This document shows positions 11,201-37,515 of a DNA stretch of 64,000 nucleotides, in pieces. The DNA comes from Hydractinia symbiolongicarpus. Lineage: Eukaryota; Cnidaria; Hydrozoa; Anthoathecata; Hydractiniidae. The stretch's first letter is position 1; every line of letters begins with the position of its first letter. The notes under the pieces were generated by a model. The model searched no databases. It was not told the origin of the DNA and worked only from the letters and a program-made list of their open reading frames with translations. A program made the position numbers and the translations under genes. The stretch spans positions 10,251,501 through 10,315,500 of the forward strand of contig NC_079886.1 in assembly GCF_029227915.1 (NCBI RefSeq), in the 5' to 3' direction.

Positions 11201-14200
11201 GATAAACCTAAAACAACTTATACCAATGTCCAAAAATCATCAAAATATGGTCTGATATTTATGAACTTGTCAATTTACTAAAAAAATAAGTAAGCCGCCA
11301 AATGAGAAAACAGGGGTCCATTTGTCATTTATGCTGCAGCGCCGTTCTTGGTCTGACAGTTCTAGCTATAGTAACTTATAGCATGCTTTTTTTTATTAAG
11401 GCACTATATATTTTCAGGCCATAGTCATGTTAAGAACATATTGAGAATATTAAGGATAGCATTTGTCAAAGAAGTCGAGAACATTGAGGCTGAAACTAAA
11501 ACACACTATTCTTATAAAAACAGTGTGTATATCCTAGAGAAGAATTTACATAAACTGTAAAAAGTAATTTTTCCGTTGTTACTGTGTTTAACACTGAAGA
11601 CTGTGTGATTCAGTGTTTATGTAGTTATAAAAAATCTAAACTTAAAACCTAAACCAATGTTTACATCTGTTACGTTCCGATCGTTTGAAATATATCCTAT
11701 TCTTAAATTCGAAAACGCTGCATTGTTATCTTCTTTGATTTTATGAGTGATTTTCTTGATTATAAGTTTGGGTCTGTAAGGCAAACTGTTCTTTTGATAT
11801 TTTGGATTGAAATAATTTGGTAGATATACAATATACCAAATGATTCAAGTTTTTATATTTCCCTTTTATGCATTTTTAACTATTAATTTCTTATATTTTG
11901 ATTAAAATTTTGAAAGGTCTGTCGTATGCAATAGACTGAATAGCTGATTTTGTATGACTTAACGAAAAATGTTGGTTTTTGTTTCAGCGGTTATAAACAT
12001 AGAATATTGCAGATTGTAAGCAACTTCGATCGCAGGGCTTTTTCTCTTTTTGCCATCCCTTTATAAAAGAAACAAAGAGCCCGGGGTCAAGGTTGAAATG
12101 TGAGTTTTGAAAATTCAAATTAGTGTTGTATGTTTTGGTTGGTATCCCTTACATCCGTTTAATGAGAGATTCAGTGGATTCTTCCATGGGAATTCAGCTA
12201 GTAAGAGGTTATTAGACAATGATTTTAGTATGGCTTTTCATTAGCAATAAGTTTGTTTTTTGTTTTTATAGCTAACAATAAGGGAATTGTTTAATTTCCA
12301 AACATATTTTTTGTATTGCAAGGTATTATTTTTTTATCCTGACTTTTAGACTTGTTAGGCTGGTTTATTTCAAATTTTCGCTCTATTTTGTCCATATACC
12401 ATCAAAATTGATTTGATATTGATTTTATGTGGTTGTTGCACCCGTCAGCATTAAAGTCCTAGTGATATAATTGGCTTTTTTATATACTAAAATACTTTTG
12501 TATCTATTTGGAAGGGTACTTACCCTTTGCTGTATAAACATGTCAATTAAAAGGGTGAGAAGTTGGAAGAATCTGCGGCTGCAAGCAAGCTCAGCTCACA
12601 TCTTCTAAACAACCTGTGATTAAATCCTCTGTTTTTTTAGCTGCTAGTTAAGTGATCATTTTATAGAACATTTTTATCTTAATTTTTTTCTCTAGGCCCC
12701 AGAAACACTAGCAACGATAAAAAAAATGAATCAAAAATTATGCATCCAAAAAAAAAAATAATAAAAAATCATCCTGTTTTTCTGTTCACATAATTCTTAT
12801 ATATATTTTCTTCATTTAAATTCCCATATAAATAAATTGTGTGTTCTAGCTTAAGTTAAACCCATTTCTTTGAGGATCAGAAGTTTGGCTTGTGTATTTA
12901 AACTAACTATAAAACTTCAGCTTTCAACTTAGTTACAGTTTTTAACACAATTTTGTTAATTAATTTTACAATCTTGGTTTTATATGTGTTTTTTTTCTTG
13001 TTTATATCGTGTTTTTTCTTAATTATAATATTATTTAAAAACGTTGTTTGCACCAAGGGTTGTTTTAATTTTTCAAAAATGTAGATTTAATTTTTATTGC
13101 ACAAAAAAATGTTATGGATAGTATTCTTTCTACTTCCTTGGCTCTTTTATTGCTGGTAAAATTTCTGTTTGTTGTGTGCACCAGGGCAGCAGGTGAAAAT
13201 ATAGCTTCTTATCTAAAAACTTTTAAAAGGCAGGTGTTACTTTAGTAATCTTCACCACTCTTGTTTTTATTTATATTGTGGATGTTGAGCATGTTTTTTT
13301 AATTCAAAACCTCTGCGATGGAGTGTTGTATACATATTTTTTCAAGAAAAAGTTTTTTGCATGTCCTTTTCTTCTTTTTTGTTTAAATATTTGCTCATTG
13401 GTTGCATTTACAATGTATAGGTCTAATAAAAGAAGAAGAAGAAGAAGAAATTATCTCAAAAATATAAAATACAGAAGCTGAGTGAAAAAATGGGTGTTTT
13501 ATAAAAAGCAGCAAATGTGTTTGAGTTTGTTTAGTTTTCTGGTTAACACATGGTTTAAATATTTTTATTACATATCTGTTTGTTTGTTACAACTTCAAGC
13601 TTTTCTTAGTTAGAAAAAACGTGAACAAAATTATAGGAAGTTCTGGTTGTTATTATGTTGTGAAATTTTCGATTATGAGACTAAAATCACGAGTTACCTT
13701 TCCAACAAGTGTGCCACAACTTGATAATCAAACTAAGGTATGTCTCAAATAATAACAGATAGTAATAATTAAATATAGTATTATATCACAAGAACATTAA
13801 GAATTTCACACTAATATAAAAAATGTTTTGTTTATTTTCAGCTTCATCTTAGTTTGTTTATGTACTTTTAAAACTTAGTTAAACTTTTTGTAAAAAAAAA
13901 TTGAAAAAAACTAATTATATATATTGACAAAAAAGCGTGCTAATTGTGACAGTACTCTCCCCCTCTCTAAAAAAACAACAACAACATAGTCTGCTGGATA
14001 CTCACTATGTATATATTCAAATACTATTCTTTGTTCTTTTTACATCAGTTTTGTTTCTCTTTTTATTATGACTACATTTTGTAATAGCAAGGGTAGTTGT
14101 TGTTATTGTTGATCATGTGTGGTTATAAATTTATTGGATAAGAAAAAAGTTGATTTCTACTTCAGTGATATGTTATATCTCTCTGTACGATGTTTACAGC

Positions 14201-15236
14201 TTATTACATATTTTTTCAGCCTGTTTCACCAAGGATTGGTGCCATTTGCCTGACCAGAATGTTCAACTTTTAAATATTTATGTTTATGCTTTGTGTGGTG
14301 GCTTTTGTTCTTTTTATGTGAACTGTTAATAATGAATTAAAAGTTTTATTATAAATCATTGCATTGGTTATGTAGTAGTCTACCTTTATCAAAAGACCTG
14401 AGTGAAATTTTTTAGCTAACTGATTTTTAATATATCAAAAGTGAGTGTACTTATTGAATTATAACCCAAAGAGAGATTTTTTTTTTTTTAAAGTTTTTTT
14501 GACAAAAAAACAAACTAGCTCTAAATTTTGTTGTGATGATTTTCATTTTCAAAATCTAAATTTCTTTTCCAAAGATATAATTTTGTGATTTTTCATTTAA
14601 ATTTCATGTCAGATATTATTTTTCTTGACCTTTCATTTCATTGAGGTAATTAGTTTAGTAGGTTAAATGGTTTGGTCTGACCTTGGGTATGCTTTTTCAC
14701 CCTGCCACCTGCTTTATCTGGTGGCCCAACATTCTAGTAACATTTTATATCTTGCTCAAAGTGAGTTGCTGCATGATTCTTTTTGCAACTATTTCCTCTC
14801 TTCATTTATTCTAAAACTAGGGGTTCAACTGTCACCTGTCAGAGATCAACCTTTATAAAAAAAGTAAAATGTTTCTAATAAACAAGTTGCATTTAATAAA
14901 CATGAAATGAATATATCTTATTTTTAGATATTTTTGAACCATAAAAAAGGAATTTTTGCATAGATTTTTATATTCGCATGGTGTTTAATAAAAAAATTAA
15001 AATTAACTAAAATTAAGAGAGCAGACCCTCTACATATGATGTAGTTTTGAACTTTTAATTTGGTAATTTCAGTCATATTATTGTAGCTTTGCATCAAAAA
15101 AAATTTTTTATTGAAGGATGTCCTGGGAAGGGGGTGCTAGTTCAACAGAGTCTTAAAGTCTACCATATTTTTGTTTATTCCACTGATTTGGTAGTTTTTG
15201 CAAAGAGTCAATCTTTTTTGCACTGTTTGCTTTTAG
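8259..15236. other. Long AT-rich intergenic region upstream of the R3H gene
   Basis: Seven kilobases without a convincing coding exon. It probably contains the promoter and untranslated first exon(s) of the downstream R3H gene, because the ATG exon of that gene is preceded by a splice acceptor. A somewhat GC-richer spot at 12020-12100 is a candidate promoter or first exon, which is only a guess. A (GAA)n run lies at 13427-13448. Confidence 0.4.
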
Positions 15237-21526
<6,290 letters not shown>

Positions 21527-23993
21527 TAGCTGTTTTTCTTTTAAAGGTAAATACGAGAAAATAAAGTTTTTAAGTTTATTTAGATTGCTATATGCAAAAT
21601 ATTTTTTAAAGAATATAATACTACTATTGTCGCTCACCACAGTCTTAACCTTTTTATCTTTGCATATTTATTTTTATCTCTTCTTTCACCAGGTTTTGTG
21701 ACAATTCCCAGAACTCGGTTTACAATTCCTAGCTTTTTTAACGTATTGTTATAGTGCTTAAACGAACTCTTTGAAGGCTATGTTTATATTAGCGTCGTTT
21801 GATTGCGTAGATTTTTGTTCGTACCAGAGTAAGAATATTGTCAAACAATAGTGCTAGTGGAGATCGAACCTATTCCAAAAGTTCAGGCGCGTTTTGATTA
21901 CTGAACTATAAATGTGTTTAAATGAATTTATACGTGTAGAATTTTGTGAAAGAAACGCGGAGTTAGAGAAATGAAAGCCAGAATAATTTGTGTTGTAACA
22001 CAATAATTGTTTTGGTTGTCATTTTGTGTAAATCTTTGATTATGTATGAAACCTTTCACCTCCTTGAGTTCCTCAAGAAACTTTTAAACTTCTAAAAGTA
22101 GATTTTAAAACGACTTGATTACCCAGGAACTTTATAAAGGAGAGAAAAGCAGTTGAGGTTGAGCATAAGAGAATGAACTTCCATATAACTTTGGAATGTA
22201 CTCCTGTAATGACGTAAACACTTTCCTTTTTTCAATTAAATTAGTGGCTGACGCTTAAATATGGTTTCGCGTGAGGAAATTTCTTTTTCTCAACCTCATA
22301 AATATGTGACATGGTACAGTGAATAAGAACAAACATATAATGTATAGTGTAAAAGTGAAAACTATTCTAGAATGTTATTTATTTGTGTCTAGCGCACCTA
22401 TTTACGCATTTTTCACAATTTTAAGTTCACATCAACTCCACTTCGTACGTACATATGGAAGGGTGGGATTGTTTTACATGAATTACTCGTACTCAAAAAT
22501 TTTGTTTCTACCCTCATAGAAAATTCTATTATTTTCCTTTAAGCAATGTTGTTGTGATATCACCTGCCCTCATGTGATTAGGTAAATTATCACAATATGG
22601 CCATTATTAGTGGGAATTCCTTACCAGTCTCCCCGCACTCGTGGGATTAAAGAAGATTGTTGTACGAAATTATTAGAATTTTCTACGTTGAAAACCCCTT
22701 TTACTTTTTTCTACGATATCGGTGAGCATATATTTATTTTTGCATTAAGCTCCTGTGCAGGAGTGGGAAGCCTGGGTTGGGAAAAGAAATAGACTTATTT
22801 ATATTTTTCTTTAGCTACCTTTTTATCTTTGTTAATTACATTTTTCTCTAAATATTATAGATGTAACAGTAAATAGAAATAAATATTGTGTTTTTAAAAT
22901 CAGGTTGATTTGTCTGTTTGTTTGTTTGTTGCTTCCTGTTCAACTTCGTCCCCATTGCTTTCCAATGGCTCTGCCCTTTCTGAGAGTTTCACCTTGGCTT
23001 CTTTTTATATCAGTGACATTCCGCTTACGATAGGACATAACATCGTTAAACGGTTTAGCGGGATTCAGAAATATTTGAAATTATTAAACTCGAATTGGGA
23101 ATAGGCTAATTTAAAAAAATTACGTACGGTTAAGTGTGAATTGCTAATGAAAAAAAAATCCAAAAAATTTGTTTATTTGGATTTTATATGAATCGCATAT
23201 GACCGCGGTGTCTTTCCTAACAGGGTCCAAAATAACTCTGACCTGAACACGTATCAAAAAGTTTTTGCGAACGGTGCAAAACGTGATTTGTCTCCGTGAT
23301 AAGCGGGGGTTTCCACAGTGTTTTTTAATGAACCAATTGATAATTATGTTTTCATTTTCTAAGCCAATCATATTTTATGAATAGTTGTATTAAAACTTTG
23401 AACACAATGAGCACATGGCTCATTCCACTGGATATGGTACTTGAATCGGAATCAATAAACACAAAATAATAGGCATGCGACAGAAATGATAGTAGAAAGT
23501 TTGGTTTGCTGTACCTTCTTTGGCATTTTTGGGTTTTCAGAATGAATCTTCCGAGATAACGAGAGTAACTCCGATGTCTTAAGGTAAAAAGTAATGTAAC
23601 TTTTTCCATTTTGAATTTTGTGTGTAAATTAACTCTCATTGTTGTGGCAGAATAGCGGAGACGGTAGCTAGCTGCCTGGCTAAGAGTTTATGAAAGATAC
23701 TTAATCTCAGATTAGTAAATAGCCTTAAAGTGGGTAACCCAGATGACTCTAACATTAAAATTTTCTTGTTTTTAATTGTTTATATTAAAATACCACGGAA
23801 AAGTTCAGCGAAATATGTAGCTAAACACCGTTACTGTTCTCTACTTGTACTACTTTCAAATTATGCCTAATCTCCCTCCTCAACCACCCCCCTCACACAC
23901 ACAGATACAAATACACACTAGCCATCTGGTGTCAGCCCTTGGTTTCTCAGTTGCCATTTTTTTAATAATTATAATTGGTATTCCTTTTCCTAG
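21527..23993. other. Intergenic region between R3H gene and CDK gene (copy 1)
   Basis: Contains the R3H 3' UTR and, presumably, the promoter and an untranslated first exon of the CDK gene, since the CDK ATG directly follows a polypyrimidine tract and AG. No further gene was seen. The same holds for 27011-29477 in copy 2. Confidence 0.5.
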
Positions 23994-24214
23994 ATGATAT
24001 CCCCAAAAAGAAACTATGAAGACCTTTCAATCATTGGAAAGGGAGCATATGGCACAGTTTTTAAGGCGTTTGATGCTGAAAACGATCGCATTGTTGCATT
24101 GAAACGTGTGCGTATTATTAATGATAGTGAAGATAAAGGTGTTCCAGTTTCAACATTACGTGAAATTACGCTATTAAAACAACTGGACAACATTGCACAC
24201 CCAAATATTGTTAG
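23994..24214 (+). pseudogene. Orphan duplicate of the CDK start-codon exon
   Basis: Identical to 29478-29698 in every base I compared. It has the acceptor directly before the ATG, codes residues 1-73 of the kinase including the glycine-rich loop GKGAYGTVFKA, and keeps its donor. The exon next in line is a duplicated R3H exon, not CDK exon 3. Splicing to that exon would join phase 2 to phase 1 and give an immediate TGA. It could still contribute to a normal kinase mRNA if splicing skipped to 31977. Confidence 0.85.
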
Positions 24215-24688
24215 GTATGTTTATTTACACTATATTTGGTACAAGTTCAATGCTAGTATTGATTCCACTGATGTCTGAGGTCATTGATACTTCTGTAACT
24301 TTGGAATGGTAAAGCTTATAAACATATTCTTTAAAAAATAGATGTTCATATCGTGCATGTTATTGGATGTTATGTGTATCAATAATAACTTATTTATTTA
24401 CATTTTTCATACAATTCTAACAAATGATCCATGTCTGTTTGTTCACAATATGAAATGCATTTCTGTATCATTTTAGTATGCTTTGTTCTATCTTGAATAT
24501 ACTATACAATGTGTATATGCATTAGAATTTGTCAAATTTTTTAAAAAAATTTTCATTTTACGCAGAAGCAAATCTTTATATCAGGGCAAACCCTAATTCT
24601 CATTACAATTCTTTAGGTATATCTCACTAACAACAGGATGAAAAGCAACATGTTTAATCATTTTTTATGAATATTTTGTCTTCTTCAG

Positions 24689-27010
24689 TTGAAAGCTATT
24701 CCCCAACAACTGCTGCAACAATTGCAATTAATCCTCAAACAGGTAGTAAGTTCTTTTCCAGTTCAAAAAATTTTCGTTGTTAGTTTTTTTTGGTCTTGTA
24801 ACAACAGCTCATGCTAAAATTTCTCGCAGGTCAACCTATTGTGGGTGCAGATAGTAGTCCTGTGTATTATCATCCCAACTATCCACAACCGCATGCAGCA
24901 CACGTTGCATATGTACCAAACACTGGCCATCCATATATGCAGCAGCAACAGCAGCAGCATGGGCAGTATGTACCCGTGTACTATGTAAGTGGAAGTACTA
25001 CATCAAACACAGGCCAGCCTGGCTCACAGTATTATATGGTGCAACAAACTCCTTCAGGACAAGTCTTATACATCCCAACACAGGTTCGTGTTTGCATATA
25101 TGTTTAAATCTGTACGATACGCTTTTAGGTGTGTAAAAGTTAACCCAGTTTGTTTGTAACTTATTCATATTACTAAAATAGTTTGTATTTTTTTTTGTAG
25201 AGTACGGTAGAACAGCAGCCATCTTCTGCTTCCACTGTTGTCTTGTCGCCACAGCAGCAAATATCTTATCACGATTATATTAATCAATTGAGTGCAATGA
25301 ATATTAATGAACGTCATTCCAGTATCTCTACCGATGAGAATTCTCTAGAAAAACAACAGGCAACTTCACCAACTAGTCCAGTAGATGGTGTAATACCTTG
25401 CGCTTCAGAATTTTCGACTCATGGCAGACAAGTTGTGTATGTACAAAACGAACAGCCAGTACAAGGAACTGTGTATCAGCAACAGGCGAATTATCCATTG
25501 CAATATTATCAGAATATACATGGCGGGTACCCAACGTATTCTATTAACCAATATGGTCAACAAGAAGCTGGACAATATAATCCTGCCACTGTCCATTCAC
25601 CTGTTCTTTCACAACGTACCCCGTCACCTACCGTTCTCCAACAACAGCAACAACACTATGTGTCTTCACAATCCGTCCAAAACACTAGAGCTGTTGCACA
25701 AGCACATCAAATTCAATCCTCCCATGGTGTTTGCAGACCAAGATTTATTTCTGGTATTATGCCTAACCCTAGACCTGGAACGCCTATGTATATACCAGTA
25801 GCTACTCCTCAAGGTTCTATGTTAGTAACAGGACAGTATCCAGGTAATGTGTCTGTGAATGCTAGTGGTTATCCTATGCAATCCATGTACAGAACTGATA
25901 AATTTTCATCGGAAAGTGCAGAGTACAAACTTGATCCTAGGGAAGGTCGCAACGTATTAAATATCGGCCAGAACAAAGCACTGTTACAAATGCAACCAAC
26001 GTATCAACCCAGTCATGCGTATTTAAGTCATCCTCAAAGGTAACGTTTTCCTGTTTTTAAAAACAGGGGCATCCTGAATATTTGATGACATTGTTTACAT
26101 GAAATCATTAAAAATTAAAAAGGGCTCTCAGTTTATCAGGTTTTGAGTTTTATTAGTTGCAGATATGAAATCTTGGACGTTTTTCAGGTGTTTTTTCCTA
26201 TACATACAAAGCAAAAATAGAATCTTTGAAATTTGGTTATTGGACCTCTGAATTGCCACTATAAAAGACTGTTTTCACTGATTTATAGTGTAGTGTTAGG
26301 CAATACCACAACGTAACCTGAGATGAACAAAATGTTTAGCTGTCGTAGGCAGTCGTGGTTTGAAGTACTAAACCTCTTCTTGTTAAAAAAATGTGTATAT
26401 TTATTTGCATTGGCTATTGAGCAGTTTTTGTTAATTGCTGTTTTAGGTTTGTCTCGCCTTCATATGGTGGTCAGTTGATACGACCCGTAGTACAGCAAGG
26501 ACGCAGGTATAGACCTCACAGACATGCGACGAACAACCAACAAATAAGAATAAGTCGACCGAACTCAAATTCTAGTGAAGCCGACCAAAAAAGTAACGTG
26601 TTATTTCTGATTACTCAGCGGTTGCAATCGTAAAATCATTGCTTACATTTTTAAATATTAAGTCATCCTATTTTTAATTTTTTTTATATATATATATTTT
26701 AGCTGTTAGTCATATATTGGAAATTTACGACTTCCCTGACACAGTAACATCAGATGCAGATGCGATATTTGACGAAATCAAGAGCTTTGGTGCTCGTATT
26801 TTAAAAATCAACAGTAGCAGTTCACAGTCTTTAAGCAGCTCACATAGTAATCTTCCTAATCAACGACCTACGATTTTAGCTATTTTTAAATCAGCGGGTG
26901 AAGCACAAAAGGCGTTGGAATCAGTAACAAGTCCGTATTATAAACTAAGAGTCTCGCAAAAGTCGCCCACTCATTTTGCGGGAGGAGACGGAAGTCCGAT
27001 CAAAAACTAG
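24689..27010 (+). pseudogene. Duplicated 3' exons 11-15 of the R3H gene, without the R3H domain
   Basis: Exon copies at 24689-24742, 24830-25083, 25201-26039, 26447-26592 and 26703-27010 keep all splice sites, phases and the stop codon. No R3H domain or upstream exon precedes them within this copy, so they can only be expressed if the R3H transcript runs through copy 1 and splices into copy 2, or as an alternative terminal exon set. The one-codon insertion (an extra Val after YYM in exon 12) and one Ala-to-Gly change are the only protein differences noticed. Confidence 0.85.
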
Positions 27011-29477
27011 TAGCTGTTTTTCTTTTAAAGGTAAATACGAGAAAATAAAGTTTTTAAGTTTATTTAGATTGCTATATGCAAAATATTTTTTAAAGAATAT
27101 AATACTACTATTGTCGCTCACCACAGTCTTAACCTTTTTATCTTTGCATATTTATTTTTATCTCTTCTTTCACCAGGTTTTGTGACAATTCCCAGAACTC
27201 GGTTTACAATTCCTAGCTTTTTTAACGTATTGTTATAGTGCTTAAACGAACTCTTTGAAGGCTATGTTTATATTAGCGTCGTTTGATTGCGTAGATTTTT
27301 GTTCGTACCAGAGTAAGAATATTGTCAAACAATAGTGCTAGTGGAGATCGAACCTATTCCAAAAGTTCAGGCGCGTTTTGATTACTGAACTATAAATGTG
27401 TTTAAATGAATTTATACGTGTAGAATTTTGTGAAAGAAACGCGGAGTTAGAGAAATGAAAGCCAGAATAATTTGTGTTGTAACACAATAATTGTTTTGGT
27501 TGTCATTTTGTGTAAATCTTTGATTATGTATGAAACCTTTCACCTCCTTGAGTTCCTCAAGAAACTTTTAAACTTCTAAAAGTAGATTTTAAAACGACTT
27601 GATTACCCAGGAACTTTATAAAGGAGAGAAAAGCAGTTGAGGTTGAGCATAAGAGAATGAACTTCCATATAACTTTGGAATGTACTCCTGTAATGACGTA
27701 AACACTTTCCTTTTTTCAATTAAATTAGTGGCTGACGCTTAAATATGGTTTCGCGTGAGGAAATTTCTTTTTCTCAACCTCATAAATATGTGACATGGTA
27801 CAGTGAATAAGAACAAACATATAATGTATAGTGTAAAAGTGAAAACTATTCTAGAATGTTATTTATTTGTGTCTAGCGCACCTATTTACGCATTTTTCAC
27901 AATTTTAAGTTCACATCAACTCCACTTCGTACGTACATATGGAAGGGTGGGATTGTTTTACATGAATTACTCGTACTCAAAAATTTTGTTTCCACCCTCA
28001 TAGAAAATTCTATTATTTTCCTTTAAGCAATGTTGTTGTGATATCACCTGCCCTCATGTGATTAGGTAAATTATCACAATATGGCCATTATTAGTGGGAA
28101 TTCCTTACCAGTCTCCCCGCACTCGTGGGATTAAAGAAGATTGTTGTACGAAATTATTAGAATTTTCTACGTTGAAAACCCCTTTTACTTTTTTCTACGA
28201 TATCGGTGAGCATATATTTATTTTTGCATTAAGCTCCTGTGCAGGAGTGGGAAGCCTGGGTTGGGAAAAGAAATAGACTTATTTATATTTTTCTTTAGCT
28301 ACCTTTTTATCTTTGTTAATTACATTTTTCTCTAAATATTATAGATGTAACAGTAAATAGAAATAAATATTGTGTTTTTAAAATCAGGTTGATTTGTCTG
28401 TTTGTTTGTTTGTTGCTTCCTGTTCAACTTCGTCCCCATTGCTTTCCAATGGCTCTGCCCTTTCTGAGAGTTTCACCTTGGCTTCTTTTTATATCAGTGA
28501 CATTCCGCTTACGATAGGACATAACATCGTTAAACGGTTTAGCGGGATTCAGAAATATTTGAAATTATTAAACTCGAATTGGGAATAGGCTAATTTAAAA
28601 AAATTACGTACGGTTAAGTGTGAATTGCTAATGAAAAAAAAATCCAAAAAATTTGTTTATTTGGATTTTATATGAATCGCATATGACCGCGGTGTCTTTC
28701 CTAACAGGGTCCAAAATAACTCTGACCTGAACACGTATCAAAAAGTTTTTGCGAACGGTGCAAAACGTGATTTGTCTCCGTGATAAGCGGGGGTTTCCAC
28801 AGTGTTTTTTAATGAACCAATTGATAATTATGTTTTCATTTTCTAAGCCAATCATATTTTATGAATAGTTGTATTAAAACTTTGAACACAATGAGCACAT
28901 GGCTCATTCCACTGGATATGGTACTTGAATCGGAATCAATAAACACAAAATAATAGGCATGCGACAGAAATGATAGTAGAAAGTTTGGTTTGCTGTACCT
29001 TCTTTGGCATTTTTGGGTTTTCAGAATGAATCTTCCGAGATAACGAGAGTAACTCCGATGTCTTAAGGTAAAAAGTAATGTAACTTTTTCCATTTTGAAT
29101 TTTGTGTGTAAATTAACTCTCATTGTTGTGGCAGAATAGCGGAGACGGTAGCTAGCTGCCTGGCTAAGAGTTTATGAAAGATACTTAATCTCAGATTAGT
29201 AAATAGCCTTAAAGTGGGTAACCCAGATGACTCTAACATTAAAATTTTCTTGTTTTTAATTGTTTATATTAAAATACCACGGAAAAGTTCAGCGAAATAT
29301 GTAGCTAAACACCGTTACTGTTCTCTACTTGTACTACTTTCAAATTATGCCTAATCTCCCTCCTCAACCACCCCCCTCACACACACAGATACAAATACAC
29401 ACTAGCCATCTGGTGTCAGCCCTTGGTTTCTCAGTTGCCATTTTTTTAATAATTATAATTGGTATTCCTTTTCCTAG
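27011..29477. other. Intergenic region upstream of the intact CDK gene (copy 2)
   Basis: Near-identical to 21527-23993. It supplies the immediate upstream region, and presumably the 5' UTR, of the complete CDK gene. Confidence 0.5.
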
Positions 29478-35842
<6,365 letters not shown>

Positions 35843-36740
35843 GATAAAGGTCTAGTGACGAGTTAGTGTAATGTTGATAAGCAGAAACAGCGAAAGGTAA
35901 AATTCAGAGTTGTATCCGTTCCTTTGCGATGTTTATATTTGTTAAAGGACATAAAAACGTCTTAGTGTAAATATAGCTTTGTATGATGTAGATGAAGACC
36001 TAGTGTTTTAAATTATTATATACTTTTTCATGCTAAAACTTTTACCAATGTTTTTAACACCATTGTATATTATTACTCTTTAACATAATATTATAAAAAG
36101 AAATCGGTTTGACATATTTTAAACGACTGGCAACCCATAGCTTAAAACGCGCATTTATTTAGTTAGGGCTAAAAAATAGCTCATTCGCAATAAATGCAAA
36201 CACAGAGTTCACTAAAAGTGGTATATTCAGACCTCACCAACAATTAACCCTTTCTTTACCAGAAAAAATCACGCTTTTTTCCCGGAGCGAAAAACTCAAT
36301 TTTTAGGGTGTTCCGCTTAAACTTAAATATCTCAAGAACCATTGGCTCAAATAAAATTTTCACCCTTTTTTTAAAAGATGTTATTCATTACTAAAATTAA
36401 AAAAAATTTTGAATAACAAATTTTTTTCACCGACCAATGATCCAAAATGGCGGATATGAAAAAAATAAAAAAGCGTCAAATCCCAAAGAATCCCCTAAAG
36501 AAAAATTATTACTAATGAGTATAGTTAAAAACTAGTATAAAATATAAATCTCCTAAATGTAACCTACTTTCAAAAAAAATTCAGCCAAAAAGAACAATAG
36601 ATATTACATGTTTCGGTGCACATTCGGTACACACAACCATTGAAAATCAAAGAAAGCAGAAACTAGAACAACCTTATTATAAATAGCCTAAAAAACATGG
36701 AACATATAAATCATATATACAGGATAAGTTCAAAAAAGAA

Positions 36741-36806
36741 CTGGACTCGATTACGGAGAAGCTGATAAATAAGATTATTCATCAGCTTCTCCGTATTCAA
36801 GTTTAG
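36741..36806. repeat. Imperfect 26-bp inverted repeat inside the piggyBac-like element
   Basis: TACGGAGAAGCTGAT at 36752-36766 is complementary to 36781-36795, with a 14-base loop, and weaker pairing extends outward to 36741 and 36806. Confidence 0.75.
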
Positions 36807-36949
36807 TGTGGTACAGTTCAGGGTGTTTTATTCTCCATTCTAACATTCAATCCCTCAGTCTCTTGGAATGGAAAGTTTTTCAGATCGATGTGTTGATCTT
36901 TGTTAGATTCATTTCATACCACTACTTTGTTCGTTTTTTGGCCTTTTTC

Positions 36950-37515
36950 GCTAAACTTTCAAAAATGGCCACTCGCGAAAGTTTATTCAGTACAAACTTT
37001 TTAAATTGTCGATTCGCGAAAGTTTATCCACTAATATTTAAAAGAAATTTCCTGGTTTTAAAAGTTATTTCTTGACTCGCCCTCACTTGGCTCGCCTTCC
37101 CCATAAAAAAGAGACAACTGGCGCTGAGAACGAGATTGGAATAAACTTGAAATAAACAAAAGCGATGATGTTTCAAATGTATGTATGGCTTATAACCGAG
37201 TTACTGGCAAAAAGGCGATAACGACGATGCGTGGGAGCTAGAAATGTGTTTGATCTGTTTTGTGATTTTGACGATGAAGCCAGTTTGTAAATAGAAGTTT
37301 TTACATACCATTAGAAAGAAAATTACATCGTTAAAAAACACTTTTCTATCATAAGAAATATAGGCCACTTTTTTTATAAGAACATAAAAAATCACGAATC
37401 GCGAAAGTTTATCTCGCCAAAACTTTCCAATTTTTTTAATTTGTAGATTCGGGAAAATTTATCCAAAAATTTTGCGAGTTTTTAGACTCGCAAAAGTTTC
37501 TCTTGCGAAAGTTTA
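36950..37515. repeat. Cluster of TCGCGAAAGTTTAT motifs
   Basis: At least six near-copies of TCGCGAAAGTTTAT occur (near 36974, 37013, 37397, 37447, 37488 and 37503), in the same orientation, inside the piggyBac-like element. They may be subterminal binding sites or a nested MITE. Confidence 0.5.

Noticed and set aside
23144-23639. Minus-strand frames in the R3H-CDK intergenic region, present in both copies
   Set aside because: Their repetition only reflects the tandem duplication; no domain and no proper gene structure.
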